Source: Zestomonas insulae | GTDB lineage: Bacteria > Pseudomonadota > Gammaproteobacteria > Pseudomonadales > Pseudomonadaceae | NCBI RefSeq assembly: GCF_016901015.1 | Contig: NZ_JAFEUP010000001.1 | Span: 372,001-436,000 of the forward strand | DNA: 64,000 nt | Reading direction: 5' to 3' | Shown: piece by piece, positions 10,557 through 19,782 of the stretch | How positions within the stretch are numbered: the stretch's first letter is position 1 | Layout: each line of letters begins with the position of its first letter | The notes under the pieces: generated by a model | Told to the model about the DNA's origin: nothing | Databases searched by the model: none | The model's input: only the letters and a program-made list of their open reading frames with translations | Translations under genes and position numbers: made by a program

Positions 10557-10951
10557 TGGCGCTCCTTACAAATCGATCAGTGCCGGGGCGCATACGAGGC
10601 CCACGACGAACGAGCCGCGCACTGTAATCGGCCGCCGGGACTTCGGCGCGCAAGGTTCTCGCCGAACTCTGCGACTGAGTGTCGCACCCACACCGACCAA
10701 TAACATGCCCCGACAAACCGTATGGACTAATCTTGGCGGAGCGTCGCCCGAGGCGGCTTCAATCATCGCGCGCCATGTAGCCCCTTTCGAGACTCGCGAC
10801 CGCACCCTGGCGGAACCTGGAAATATCTTGTAGCAGGTGCCTGGAAGCCTTGTAGCTCCGGCTTTTGGCGTTGCAATACCCCCCTGCTTTCTACATACTT
10901 GCCGCCGATTTTTTACCCTGAAAAAAACACCCTAAACCGTGGAACCTTAGA
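10557..10951. promoter_or_regulatory. ccoN upstream region with candidate sigma-70 promoter
   Basis: 395 bp without a gene. The best promoter-like pair is TTGCAA (10871-10876), a 17-nt spacer, then CATACT (10894-10899), about 50 bp before the ccoN ATG. I searched for TTGAY-N4-RTCAA and saw no Anr box. That would fit a constitutive cbb3 operon of the P. aeruginosa ccoN1 type. The ribosome binding site before ccoN (GGAACCTTAGA) is weak. Confidence 0.4.
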
Positions 10952-12391
10952 ATGAGCACAGCAATCAGTCCGACTGCTTATAACTATAAGGTGGTCCGCC
11001 AGTTCGCCATCATGACGGTGGTCTGGGGGATCCTTGGCATGGGCATGGGCGTCTTCATTGCCTCGCAACTGGTCTTTCCCGAGCTGAACCTCGGGCTCGA
11101 CTGGACGAGCTTTGGACGCCTTCGCCCCCTGCATACCAACCTGGTGATTTTCGCCTTCGGTGGCTGTGCTCTGTATGCGACCTCCTACTACGTGGTGCAA
11201 CGCACCTGTCAGACCCGCCTGATCTCCGATCAACTGGCTGCCTTCACCTTCTGGGGCTGGCAAGCGGTGATCGTTGCCGCGATCATCACCCTGCCGCTGG
11301 GCTACACCTCCACCAAGGAGTACGCCGAGCTGGAGTGGCCGATCGACCTGCTGATCGCCGTGGTCTGGGTCACCTACCTGGTGGTCTTCTTCGGCACCAT
11401 CCTCAAGCGCAAGACCAAGCACATCTATGTGGGTAACTGGTTCTACGGCGCCTTCATCGTTGTGACCGCGATGCTGCACATCGTCAACAACCTGGAGATC
11501 CCGGTCAGCTTCTGGAAGTCGTACTCGCTTTACTCCGGCGCGACTGACGCAATGATCCAGTGGTGGTACGGCCACAACGCGGTGGGCTTCTTCCTCACCA
11601 CCGGCTTCCTCGGGATGATGTACTACTTCGTACCGAAGCAGGCCGAGCGCCCGATCTACTCCTATCGCCTGTCCATCGTGCACTTCTGGGCGCTGATCAC
11701 CCTGTACATCTGGGCCGGTCCGCACCACCTGCACTACACCGCACTGCCGGACTGGGCCCAGTCCCTCGGCATGGTGATGTCGATCATTCTGCTGGCTCCG
11801 AGCTGGGGCGGCATGATCAACGGCATGATGACCCTGTCTGGCGCCTGGCATAAGCTGCGCACCGACCCGATCCTGCGCTTCCTGGTCGTCTCCCTGGCGT
11901 TCTACGGCATGTCGACCTTCGAAGGCCCGATGATGGCCATCAAGACCGTCAACTCGCTGTCCCACTACACCGACTGGACCATCGGCCACGTGCACGCTGG
12001 CGCCCTCGGCTGGGTAGCGATGATCTCCATCGGCGCGCTGTACCACATGATTCCGAAGCTCTACGGCCGTGCCCAGATGCACAGCGTGGGCCTGATCAAC
12101 GCCCACTTCTGGCTGGCAACCATCGGCACCGTGCTGTACATCGCCTCCATGTGGGTCAACGGCATCACCCAGGGCCTGATGTGGCGCGCGATCAACGAGG
12201 ACGGCACCCTGACCTACTCGTTCGTCGAAGCGCTGGTAGCCAGCCACCCAGGTTTCGTCATTCGCGCCATCGGTGGCGGCTTCTTCGCTGCCGGCATGCT
12301 GCTGATGGCTTACAACACCTTCCGCACCGTGCGTGCATCCAAGCCGGCCGAAGCTGAAGCCGCCGCTGCGATCGCCGTAGGAGCCCATTGA
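10952..12391 (+). CDS. ccoN: Cytochrome cbb3 oxidase catalytic subunit CcoN
   Basis: Haem-copper oxidase subunit I of the C family; it reduces oxygen with high affinity using haem b, haem b3 and CuB. The 479 residues carry about 12 membrane helices. Candidate metal-ligand segments are visible in [15 protein letters not shown] context, [19 protein letters not shown] and [19 protein letters not shown]. The N-terminus ([20 protein letters not shown]) matches the genus pattern, supporting the start. Its TGA overlaps the ccoO ATG by one base (TGATG), so the two are probably translationally coupled. Only one ccoN is present in this window. Confidence 0.98.
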   Translation: MSTAISPTAYNYKVVRQFAIMTVVWGILGMGMGVFIASQLVFPELNLGLDWTSFGRLRPLHTNLVIFAFGGCALYATSYYVVQRTCQTRLISDQLAAFTFWGWQAVIVAAIITLPLGYTSTKEYAELEWPIDLLIAVVWVTYLVVFFGTILKRKTKHIYVGNWFYGAFIVVTAMLHIVNNLEIPVSFWKSYSLYSGATDAMIQWWYGHNAVGFFLTTGFLGMMYYFVPKQAERPIYSYRLSIVHFWALITLYIWAGPHHLHYTALPDWAQSLGMVMSIILLAPSWGGMINGMMTLSGAWHKLRTDPILRFLVVSLAFYGMSTFEGPMMAIKTVNSLSHYTDWTIGHVHAGALGWVAMISIGALYHMIPKLYGRAQMHSVGLINAHFWLATIGTVLYIASMWVNGITQGLMWRAINEDGTLTYSFVEALVASHPGFVIRAIGGGFFAAGMLLMAYNTFRTVRASKPAEAEAAAAIAVGAH

Positions 12392-12999
12392 TGAACCACG
12401 AAGTAGTCGAGAAGAATATCGGCCTGCTGGCCTTCTTCATGGTCATTGCCGTCAGCATCGGCGGCCTGACCCAGATCGTCCCGCTGTTCTTCCAGGACGT
12501 GACCAACAAGCCGGTCGAAGGCATGAAGCCGCGCACCGCGCTGGAGCTGGAAGGCCGCGACGTCTACATCAAGAACGGCTGCGTCGGCTGCCACTCGCAG
12601 ATGATCCGTCCGTTCCGTGCGGAAACCGAGCGCTACGGCCACTACTCGGTCGCCGGCGAGAGCGTCTGGGACCACCCGTTCCTGTGGGGCTCCAAGCGTA
12701 CCGGTCCGGACCTGGCCCGCGTTGGCGGTCGCTACTCTGATGAATGGCACCGTGCGCACCTGTACAACCCGCGCAACGTGGTACCGGAGTCGGTGATGCC
12801 GGCCTACCCGTGGCTGGTCGAGAACAAGCTCGATGGCAAAGACACTGCCAAGAAGATGGAAGTGATGCGCTCCATGGGTGTTCCGTACACCGATGAAGAC
12901 ATCGCCGGCGCGCGCGAAGCCGTCAAGGGCAAGACCGAAATGGACGCCCTCGTCGCTTACCTGCAAGGCCTTGGCACCATCATCAAAAGCAAACGGTGA
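12391..12999 (+). CDS. ccoO: Cytochrome cbb3 oxidase monohaem subunit CcoO
   Basis: Membrane-anchored c-type cytochrome that passes electrons from CcoP to CcoN. 202 residues from ATG 12391. An N-terminal membrane helix ([21 protein letters not shown]) is followed by a single haem c motif, CVGCH, in [15 protein letters not shown] distal Met ligand is probably in the VMPAYPWL segment. A TTG at 12388 is in frame but ATG 12391 fits the family N-terminus (MNHEVVEKN). It sits between ccoN and ccoQ. Confidence 0.97.
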   Translation: MNHEVVEKNIGLLAFFMVIAVSIGGLTQIVPLFFQDVTNKPVEGMKPRTALELEGRDVYIKNGCVGCHSQMIRPFRAETERYGHYSVAGESVWDHPFLWGSKRTGPDLARVGGRYSDEWHRAHLYNPRNVVPESVMPAYPWLVENKLDGKDTAKKMEVMRSMGVPYTDEDIAGAREAVKGKTEMDALVAYLQGLGTIIKSKR

Positions 13000-13004
13000 C
13001 TGTG

Positions 13005-13196
13005 ATGGATATCGGGACTATTCGCGGCATTGGCACCATCGTCGTCTTCATCGCCTTCATCGGCCTGGCGCTGTGGGCGTTCAGCTCACGGCGCAAGAAG
13101 GATTTCGACGAAGCGACCCTGCTGCCGTTCGCGGATGATCCCGAGGCCATCAAGCACGTCGAGCAAGAACAAGCTTCTAGGAGCAACAAAGAATGA
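13005..13196 (+). CDS. ccoQ: Cytochrome cbb3 oxidase small subunit CcoQ
   Basis: 63-residue single-span subunit that stabilises the cbb3 complex. A hydrophobic helix ([17 protein letters not shown]) is followed by RRKKDFDEA, the typical CcoQ tail start. I choose ATG 13005 ([10 protein letters not shown]), 5 nt after the ccoO stop; upstream in-frame GTG codons at 12996 and 13002 overlap or abut ccoO and do not match the family. The stop overlaps the ccoP ATG (ATGA). Confidence 0.93.
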   Translation: MDIGTIRGIGTIVVFIAFIGLALWAFSSRRKKDFDEATLLPFADDPEAIKHVEQEQASRSNKE

Positions 13197-14164
13197 CCCT
13201 CTTCTGGAGTCTGTACGTCACCGTACTTAGTCTGGGCACCATCTTCACCCTGACGTGGCTGCTGTTCACCACCCGTCGCGGTCAGCGTTCCGAGACTACC
13301 GACGAGACCGTCGGCCATTCCTTCGATGGCATCGAGGAATACGACAACCCGCTGCCGAAATGGTGGTTCCTGCTGTTCTGCGCAACCATCGTCTGCGCGC
13401 TCGGTTACCTGGTGCTCTACCCGGGCCTGGGCAACTGGAAAGGCCTGCTGCCGGGCTACAGCTACGTGAACAACGAGACCAAGCAGGAATTCTCCAACGG
13501 TCAGCCGGGCTGGACCGGCGTGCACGAGTGGGAAAAGGAAATGGCCAAGGCCGACGCCAAGTTCGGGCCGATCTTCGCCAAATTCGCCGCCATGCCGATC
13601 GAGGAAGTCGCCAAGGACCCGCAAGCCCTGAAGATGGGTGGCCGTCTGTTCGCCTCCAACTGCTCGGTCTGCCACGGCTCTGACGCCAAGGGTGCCTACG
13701 GTTTCCCCAACCTGACCGACGACCAGTGGCGTTGGGGCGGTGAGCCGGAAACCATCAAGACCACCATCATGGCCGGTCGTCACGGCATGATGCCGGCGCA
13801 AGCGCCGACCATCGGCGAGGCCAACGTGCCGAACGTTGCAGCCTATGTGATCACCGAGCTGCAAGGCCGCAAGCTGCCGGAAGGCACCAAGGTCGACATC
13901 GAGGCCGGTCGCAAGGTGTTCTCCACCACCTGCTTCGCCTGCCACGGCGCAGAAGGTCACGGCACCCCGGCCATGGGCGCGCCGAACCTGACCCGTCCGG
14001 ATGCCTTCATCTACGGCTCCAGCTTCGCCCAGATGCAGCAGACCATCCGTTATGGTCGTACCAACGCCATGCCGGCCCAGGCCGAGCTGCAAGGTAACGA
14101 CAAGGTTCACCTGCTGGCCGCTTACGTCTACAGCCTGTCGCACGGCGACAAGGCCGCCGAGTAA
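13193..14164 (+). CDS. ccoP: Cytochrome cbb3 oxidase dihaem subunit CcoP
   Basis: Membrane-anchored dihaem cytochrome c that takes electrons from soluble cytochromes. 323 residues. Two N-terminal membrane segments lie near residues 2-25 and 57-76. The two haem c motifs are CSVCH (C157, C160, H161) and CFACH (C247, C250, H251). The start overlaps the ccoQ stop. The downstream ccoG begins after a 183-bp gap, so ccoNOQP is the first transcription block. Confidence 0.97.
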   Translation: MTLFWSLYVTVLSLGTIFTLTWLLFTTRRGQRSETTDETVGHSFDGIEEYDNPLPKWWFLLFCATIVCALGYLVLYPGLGNWKGLLPGYSYVNNETKQEFSNGQPGWTGVHEWEKEMAKADAKFGPIFAKFAAMPIEEVAKDPQALKMGGRLFASNCSVCHGSDAKGAYGFPNLTDDQWRWGGEPETIKTTIMAGRHGMMPAQAPTIGEANVPNVAAYVITELQGRKLPEGTKVDIEAGRKVFSTTCFACHGAEGHGTPAMGAPNLTRPDAFIYGSSFAQMQQTIRYGRTNAMPAQAELQGNDKVHLLAAYVYSLSHGDKAAE

Positions 14165-14179
14165 GCCTCCCCTCTTCCC

Positions 14180-14212
14180 CCGAATCCGCGCCAGCGAGCT
14201 GGCCGGATTCGG
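14180..14212 (+). terminator. Stem-loop after ccoP
   Basis: A strong two-part stem (CCGAATCC pairing with GGATTCGG, inner GCCAGC pairing with GCTGGC, GA loop) starts 15 nt after the ccoP stop. No T-run follows, so it may protect the 3' end or attenuate rather than terminate. Confidence 0.5.
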
Positions 14213-14265
14213 TGCGGAAACCTCGCGCGACTTCCGGTCGCAGCGTCTAGATTGCACTCCCAGCG

Positions 14266-14271
14266 TATAAT
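14266..14271 (+). promoter_or_regulatory. Candidate -10 element for ccoGHIS
   Basis: A consensus TATAAT lies 77 bp before the ccoG ATG in the ccoP-ccoG gap. I see no good -35 hexamer at 16-18 bp, so an activator or an extended -10 would be needed. Confidence 0.35.
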
Positions 14272-14347
14272 TGAGACGACGCAAGTCGCCTTGACCTCTG
14301 TCGGCACGCACTGACCGAGGCACTTTCCACTGCCGTGGTATGCACTG

Positions 14348-15763
14348 ATGAGTAATCAAATACCGGTTCAGGACGTCACCCCGCCGGCGAAACCCGCGAC
14401 CAGCAATGTCGACCTGTACGCCTCGCGGGAAAAGATCTACACCCGTTCCTTCACCGGCTTCTTTCGCAACCTGCGCCTGATGGGCGGAGCGCTGCTGTTC
14501 CTGATCTACTTCGGCACCGTCTGGCTCAGCTGGGAAGGTCACCAGGCCGTCTGGTGGAACCTGCCCGAACGCAAGTTCTTCATTTTCGGCGCCACCTTCT
14601 GGCCGCAGGATTTCATCCTGCTCTCCGGCATCCTCATCACCAGCGCCTTCGGCCTGTTCTTCATCACCGTGTTTGCCGGCCGCGTGTGGTGCGGCTACAC
14701 CTGCCCGCAAAGCGTGTGGACGTGGATCTTCATGTGGTGCGAGAAAGTCACCGAGGGTGACCGCAACCAGCGCATGAAGCTCGACAAGGCGCCGATGACC
14801 GCCAACAAGTTCCTGCGCAAGTTGGCCAAGCACAGCCTGTGGATCCTGATCGGCTTCGCCACCGGACTGACCTTCGTCGGCTACTTCTCGCCGATCCGCG
14901 AACTGATCCTCGACCTGTTCACTGGCAACGCCGACGGCTGGGCCTACTTCTGGGTCGGTTTCTTCACCCTCGCCACCTACGGCAACGCCGGCTGGCTGCG
15001 CGAGCAGGTGTGCATCTATATGTGCCCGTACGCGCGCTTCCAGAGCGTGATGTTCGACAAGGACACCCTGATCGTCTCCTACGATCCGCGCCGCGGCGAA
15101 GCGCGCGGACCGCGCAAGAAGACCGCCGACTACAAGGCCGAAGGCCTCGGCGACTGCATCGACTGCACCATGTGCGTCCAGGTCTGCCCGACCGGCATCG
15201 ACATCCGCGACGGCCTGCAGATCGAGTGCATCGGTTGCGCCGCCTGCATCGACGCCTGCGACGCGATCATGGACAAGATGGACTACCCGCGCGGCCTGAT
15301 CAGCTACACCACCGAGCACAACCTGTCCGGGCAGAAGACCCACCTGCTGCGGCCGCGCCTGATCGGCTATGCCGTGGCGCTGTGCATCATCATCGGTGCA
15401 CTGATCAGCGCCATCGTGCTGCGTCCGCTTGTGGGCTTCGATGTCAGCAAGGACCGCGTGCTGTTCCGCGAGAACGCCGCCGGGCGGATCGAGAACGTCT
15501 ACAGCCTGAAGGTGATGAACAAGGATCAGCGCGACCACACCTACATCCTCGGTGCCAAAGGCCTGCCGGGCATCCAGATGGGTGGCAAGCAGGAACTGAA
15601 GGTCGCCGCCGGCGAGATCGTCACCCTGCCCGCCGAGCTGTCGGTCGCGCCAGAAGACCTGCCGTCGACCGCCAACGAGGTGATCTTCACCCTGCAAAGC
15701 GCCGACGACCCGGACACCCAGATCGAGGCGAAGACGCGCTTCATCGGGCCACGCGTCCGGTAG
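14348..15763 (+). CDS. ccoG: cbb3 oxidase assembly ferredoxin-like protein CcoG (FixG/RdxA)
   Basis: Inner-membrane iron-sulphur protein needed for cbb3 biogenesis; the family is linked to reduction of Cu(II) to Cu(I) for delivery to CuB. 471 residues. Several membrane helices in the first half, including a CGYTCPQSVW segment, then two 4Fe-4S ferredoxin motifs, CIDCTMCVQVCP and CIGCAACIDACD, then a C-terminal helix and a periplasmic Ig-like domain. It starts the ccoGHIS block. Confidence 0.96.
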   Translation: MSNQIPVQDVTPPAKPATSNVDLYASREKIYTRSFTGFFRNLRLMGGALLFLIYFGTVWLSWEGHQAVWWNLPERKFFIFGATFWPQDFILLSGILITSAFGLFFITVFAGRVWCGYTCPQSVWTWIFMWCEKVTEGDRNQRMKLDKAPMTANKFLRKLAKHSLWILIGFATGLTFVGYFSPIRELILDLFTGNADGWAYFWVGFFTLATYGNAGWLREQVCIYMCPYARFQSVMFDKDTLIVSYDPRRGEARGPRKKTADYKAEGLGDCIDCTMCVQVCPTGIDIRDGLQIECIGCAACIDACDAIMDKMDYPRGLISYTTEHNLSGQKTHLLRPRLIGYAVALCIIIGALISAIVLRPLVGFDVSKDRVLFRENAAGRIENVYSLKVMNKDQRDHTYILGAKGLPGIQMGGKQELKVAAGEIVTLPAELSVAPEDLPSTANEVIFTLQSADDPDTQIEAKTRFIGPRVR

Positions 15764-15816
15764 AATACCCGGGCACGCCCACGTGCCCGGCGCCCCCTCC
15801 TCACGAGAACAGCTGC

Positions 15817-16359
15817 ATGCCTGCCCAACCGCAACACACCACCCGTTGGTACAAGAATGTCTGGCCCTGGATCATCATCGGCATGCTCGCCACCTCGGTG
15901 ATCCTCAGCATCAACCTGATCCGCGTTGCCGTGCAGAACCAGGACAGCCTGGTCACCGACAACTATTACGAAGCCGGCAAGGGCATCGCCCGCTCGCTGG
16001 ACCGTGAGCGCCTGGCGCGCGACCTGAAGATCCACGCCAAGATCCACGTCGACGAACTGACCGGCGAGCTGAGCCTGCTGCTGGCCGGCGACAGCCAGCC
16101 GGCCACCGTGCAGCTGAGCCTGATCTCGCCCACCCAGCCGGACAAGGACCTGCACATCCAGATGACCCGCAGCACCGGCGAAGCCGGCCGCTACGTCGGT
16201 CAGCTGCCGCAAGCCCTCGACGGCCGCCGCTTCGTCGAACTGCTCGGCGAACAGGACGGCCAGACCTGGCGCCTGTTCGAAGAAGAGAACGTCAGCCCCG
16301 GCAGCCGCCTGGAACTGGGCGACGAGGCGATTCCGGGAGCCGAAGAACAGGCCAGATGA
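15817..16359 (+). CDS. ccoH: cbb3 oxidase assembly protein CcoH (FixH)
   Basis: 180-residue single-span protein required for cbb3 assembly. An N-terminal cytosolic tail (MPAQPQHTTRWYKNVWPW) precedes one membrane helix (IIIGMLATSVILSINLIRVAV), then a periplasmic FixH domain with DNYYEAGKGI. The start is ATG 15817; longer in-frame readings upstream only shadow ccoG. The TGA overlaps the ATG of ccoI. Confidence 0.93.
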   Translation: MPAQPQHTTRWYKNVWPWIIIGMLATSVILSINLIRVAVQNQDSLVTDNYYEAGKGIARSLDRERLARDLKIHAKIHVDELTGELSLLLAGDSQPATVQLSLISPTQPDKDLHIQMTRSTGEAGRYVGQLPQALDGRRFVELLGEQDGQTWRLFEEENVSPGSRLELGDEAIPGAEEQAR

Positions 16360-18773
16360 TGACGGCCGCCGCGCGCAGCGCCTCGCTTCTCGCCTGCTAC
16401 CACTGCGGGCTGCCGGTTCCCGCCGGCAGCCGCTTCGTCGCGCCGGTGCTCGGCGAGTCCCGCGAGTTCTGTTGCCCGGGCTGCCAGGCAGTAGCCGAAG
16501 CCATCGTCGCCGGCGGTCTGGACAGCTACTACAAGCACCGCAGCGAACCCTCCGCCAATCCGCAAACTCTGCCGCAACAGCTGAGCGATGAGCTGGCGCT
16601 GTACGACCGCGCCGACGTGCAGCAGCCGTTCGTACACCACCAGGATGAACTGGCGGAAACCACCCTGCTGGTCGAAGGGGTCAGCTGCGCCGCCTGCGGC
16701 TGGCTGATCGAGCATCACCTCAAGCACCTGCCGGGGGTCCGCGAAGCGCGCCTCAACCTGTCCAACCATCGCCTGCAAGTACGCTGGGCCGACAGCCAGT
16801 TGCCGCTCAGCCAGCTCCTCGCCGCGCTGCGCGATATCGGTTACGCCGCGCACCCCTACCAGCCCGACCGCGCCGCCGAACAACTCGCCGCGGAGAACCG
16901 CCGCTCGCTGCGCCAGCTCGGGGTCGCCGGCCTGCTGTGGTTCCAGGCGATGATGGCGACCATGGCCACCTGGCCGGAATTCAATATCGACCTCAGCCCC
17001 GAGCTGCACCAGATCATGCGCTGGGTGGCGATGTTCCTCACCACGCCGATCGTCTTCTACAGCTGCGCGCCGTTCTTCCGCGGTGCGCTACGCGACCTGC
17101 GCACCCGTCACCTGACCATGGACGTGTCGGTCTCGCTGGCCATCGGCGGCGCCTACCTGGCCGGCATCTGGACCGCGATCAGCGGCCAGGGCGAACTGTA
17201 TTTCGACGCAGTCGGCATGTTCGCCCTGTTCCTCCTCACCGGTCGCTACCTCGAGCGCCGCGCCCGCGAACGCACGGCGGCCGCCACCGCGCAACTGGTC
17301 AACCTGCTGCCGGCCTCCTGCCTGCGTCTGGATCAGGCCGGCAACAGCGAGCGCATCCTGCTCAGCGAGCTGCACGTCGGCGACCGCGTGCAGGTGCAGC
17401 CCGGCGCCGTGCTGCCCGGCGATGGGCGCATCCTCGACGGCCAGTCGAGCGTCGACGAGTCGCTGCTCACCGGCGAATACCTGCCGCAGGCGCGCGGCGT
17501 CGGCGATGCGGTGACCGCCGGCACGCTCAATGTCGAAGGCCCGCTGGTGGTGGAAATCCAAGCGCTCGGCCAGGGCACGCGCCTATCGGCGATCGTCCGC
17601 CTGCTGGAACGCGCCCAGGCAGAAAAGCCGCGCCTGGCGATCCTCGCCGACCGCGCCGCGCAATGGTTCCTGCTGCTGTCGCTGCTGGCGGCGCTGGGCA
17701 TCGGCCTGCTGTGGCTGTACCTGGATGCTGACCGGGCGTTCTGGATCGTCCTCGCCATGCTGGTCGCCACCTGCCCCTGCGCGCTGTCGCTGGCCACCCC
17801 GACCGCGCTGACTGCCGCCACCGGCACCCTGCACCGCCGCGGCCTGCTGCTGACCCGCGGGCATGTGCTGGAAGGCTTGAACCAGATCGACACGGTGATC
17901 TTCGACAAGACCGGCACCCTCACCGAGGGCAAGCTGACCCTGCGCGACATCCGTCCGCTCGCCAGCACGACCGCCGACGACTGCCTGGCCCTCGCCGCCG
18001 CATTGGAAAACCGCTCCGAGCACCCGATCGCCCGCGCCTTCGGCCAGGCGCCGCAAGCTGCCGACGAGGTGCGCAACGAACCGGGTCTCGGCCTGGAAGG
18101 CGTGGTCGACGGCCAGCGCCTGCGCATCGGCCAGCCGGCGTTCGTCGCGGCGCTGAGTCAGGCGCCGACGCCGAGCATGCCCGACGAGCCCGGGCAGTGG
18201 CTGCTGCTCGGCGACAGCCAGGGCCCGCTCGCCTGGCTGGTGCTCGACGACCGTCTGCGCAGCGAGGCGCCAGCGCTGCTCGACGCCTGCCGCGCGCGTG
18301 GCTGGCAGACCCTGCTGCTGTCTGGCGACAGTTCGCCGATGGTCGCCAGCGTCGCTGCCGAGCTGGGCATCGACGACGCGCGCGGTGGCCTGCGTCCGGA
18401 CGAAAAGCTGGCGATCCTCCAGCAGCTGCGCCAGGCCGGGCGCAAGGTGCTGATGCTCGGCGACGGCGTCAACGACGTGCCGGTGCTCGCCGCCGCCGAC
18501 ATCAGCGTGGCGATGGGTTCGGCCACCGACCTGGCGAAGACCAGCGCCGACGCGGTGCTGCTGTCCAACCGTCTGGAGGCGCTGAGCGCCGCCTTCGATC
18601 TGGCCCGCCGCACCCGCCGGGTGATCATCGAGAACCTGCTTTGGGCAGGGCTGTACAATGGCCTGATGCTGCCGTTCGCCGCGCTTGGCTGGATCACCCC
18701 GGCGTGGGCGGCGATCGGCATGTCGGTCAGCTCGCTGACCGTGGTGCTCAACGCCCTGCGCCTGACTAGGTAA
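16356..18773 (+). CDS. ccoI: Copper-transporting P1B-type ATPase CcoI (FixI)
   Basis: Copper-transporting P-type ATPase needed to supply cbb3. 805 residues. Cysteine-rich N-terminus (CYHCGLP, CCPGCQAV), a heavy-metal domain with GVSCAACGW, eight predicted helices, the ion-binding CPC motif in ATCPCALSLATP, phosphorylation loop DKTGTLT, and hinge GDGVNDVPVLAAADI. Two consecutive ATG codons (16356 and 16359) overlap the ccoH stop; either could be used. ccoS follows after 6 nt. Confidence 0.97.
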   Translation: MMTAAARSASLLACYHCGLPVPAGSRFVAPVLGESREFCCPGCQAVAEAIVAGGLDSYYKHRSEPSANPQTLPQQLSDELALYDRADVQQPFVHHQDELAETTLLVEGVSCAACGWLIEHHLKHLPGVREARLNLSNHRLQVRWADSQLPLSQLLAALRDIGYAAHPYQPDRAAEQLAAENRRSLRQLGVAGLLWFQAMMATMATWPEFNIDLSPELHQIMRWVAMFLTTPIVFYSCAPFFRGALRDLRTRHLTMDVSVSLAIGGAYLAGIWTAISGQGELYFDAVGMFALFLLTGRYLERRARERTAAATAQLVNLLPASCLRLDQAGNSERILLSELHVGDRVQVQPGAVLPGDGRILDGQSSVDESLLTGEYLPQARGVGDAVTAGTLNVEGPLVVEIQALGQGTRLSAIVRLLERAQAEKPRLAILADRAAQWFLLLSLLAALGIGLLWLYLDADRAFWIVLAMLVATCPCALSLATPTALTAATGTLHRRGLLLTRGHVLEGLNQIDTVIFDKTGTLTEGKLTLRDIRPLASTTADDCLALAAALENRSEHPIARAFGQAPQAADEVRNEPGLGLEGVVDGQRLRIGQPAFVAALSQAPTPSMPDEPGQWLLLGDSQGPLAWLVLDDRLRSEAPALLDACRARGWQTLLLSGDSSPMVASVAAELGIDDARGGLRPDEKLAILQQLRQAGRKVLMLGDGVNDVPVLAAADISVAMGSATDLAKTSADAVLLSNRLEALSAAFDLARRTRRVIIENLLWAGLYNGLMLPFAALGWITPAWAAIGMSVSSLTVVLNALRLTR

Positions 18774-18779
18774 GCCGCC

Positions 18780-18992
18780 ATGCCCGCTCTCTACGTTCTG
18801 ATTCCGGTCGCCCTGCTGATCGTCGCCGTGGCCATCTACGTGTTCTTCTGGGCGGTCGACAGCGGCCAGTACGACGACCTCGACGGCCCGGCGCACAGCA
18901 TCCTGTTCGACGACGAAGACCCGCAGCACCAGGCCGCGGTCGACCAGGCGAATCCCGACAAGGACGACAAGCCGGAGCCGCCGCGTGCTTGA
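18780..18992 (+). CDS. ccoS: cbb3 oxidase maturation protein CcoS (FixS)
   Basis: 70-residue single-span protein associated with haem and copper insertion into cbb3. An N-terminal helix (LYVLIPVALLIVAVAIYVFFW) is followed by AVDSGQYDDLDGPAHSILFD, the characteristic FixS segment. It overlaps the next gene by 8 nt. Confidence 0.95.
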   Translation: MPALYVLIPVALLIVAVAIYVFFWAVDSGQYDDLDGPAHSILFDDEDPQHQAAVDQANPDKDDKPEPPRA

Positions 18993-19713
18993 ACTCGCCC
19001 CCCTGCTGGTCTCCGCGCTGATCCTCGGCCTGCTCGGCGGCGGCCATTGCCTGGGCATGTGCGGCGGCCTGATGGGCGCACTGACCCTGGCGATCCCCGT
19101 CGAGCAGCGCAACCGCCGCCTGCGCCTGCTGCTCGCCTACAACCTCGGACGCATCCTCAGCTATGCCACGGCCGGCCTGCTCATCGGCGTGGCCGGCTGG
19201 GCCGTGGCCAGCAGCCCGGCGGCGATGGCCCTGCGCGTGGTCGCCGCGCTGCTGCTGATCGCCATGGGCTTGTACCTGGCGGGCTGGTGGAGCGGTCTGA
19301 CTCGCATCGAGGCACTCGGTCGTGGTCTGTGGCGGCACATCCAGCCGTTCGCCAGCCGACTGATGCCGGTCGCCACCCTGCCGCGCGCGCTGCTGCTCGG
19401 CGCGCTGTGGGGCTGGCTGCCCTGCGGGCTGGTCTACAGCACCCTGCTCTGGGCCGCCAGCCAGGGTAACGCGCTGGACAGCGCGCTGCTGATGCTGGCG
19501 TTCGGCGTCGGCACCTGGCCGGTGCTGATCGCCACCGGGCTGGCCGCCGAACGCATCACCGCACTGCTGCGCAAACGCGGCGTGCGCATGGCCGGCGGCC
19601 TGCTGGTGATCCTCTTCGGCCTGTGGACCCTGCCCGGCCCGCACCAGGCCTGGCTTATGGGCCACGGCGGCGGACACGCCGAGAGCGGCCACAGCATGCA
19701 GCACAACCACTGA
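18985..19713 (+). CDS. Sulfite exporter TauE/SafE-like (UreH-type) membrane protein of the cco cluster
   Basis: 242-residue polytopic protein with about six helices. Repeated glycine-rich metal-handling-like segments are seen: GGGHCLGMCGGLMGAL near the N-terminus and WGWLPCGLVYSTLLWA in the second half. The C-terminus is His-rich (HGGGHAESGHSMQHNH), suggesting metal binding. The start is GTG 18985, overlapping ccoS. Members of this family beside ccoS are thought to help cbb3 or copper handling; that role is inferred from position. Its stop lies inside the hemN Anr box. Confidence 0.85.
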   Translation: MLELAPLLVSALILGLLGGGHCLGMCGGLMGALTLAIPVEQRNRRLRLLLAYNLGRILSYATAGLLIGVAGWAVASSPAAMALRVVAALLLIAMGLYLAGWWSGLTRIEALGRGLWRHIQPFASRLMPVATLPRALLLGALWGWLPCGLVYSTLLWAASQGNALDSALLMLAFGVGTWPVLIATGLAAERITALLRKRGVRMAGGLLVILFGLWTLPGPHQAWLMGHGGGHAESGHSMQHNH

Positions 19714-19751
19714 TTCAGATCAAAACCCCCGCCGCCGCCGCTCCCTAGACT
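19710..19751 (+). promoter_or_regulatory. Anr box and -10 of the hemN promoter
   Basis: CTGATTCAGATCAA (19710-19723) matches the Anr/FNR consensus TTGAT-N4-ATCAA with one mismatch (read on the minus strand as TTGATCTGAATCAG). A -10-like TAGACT lies at 19746-19751. A start near 19758 would put the box centre at about -41.5, the classic class II position. Anr control of hemN is known in P. aeruginosa. Confidence 0.75.
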
Positions 19752-19782
19752 CGTCGCATACCCTGACCCGCGGTGCCGCGAC

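Noticed and set aside
12983..15697. 904-codon open frame on the minus strand across the cco genes
   Set aside because: It is a mirror frame of ccoQ, ccoP and ccoG in GC-rich DNA; composition is low-complexity His/Gln/Asp and no family is recognised.
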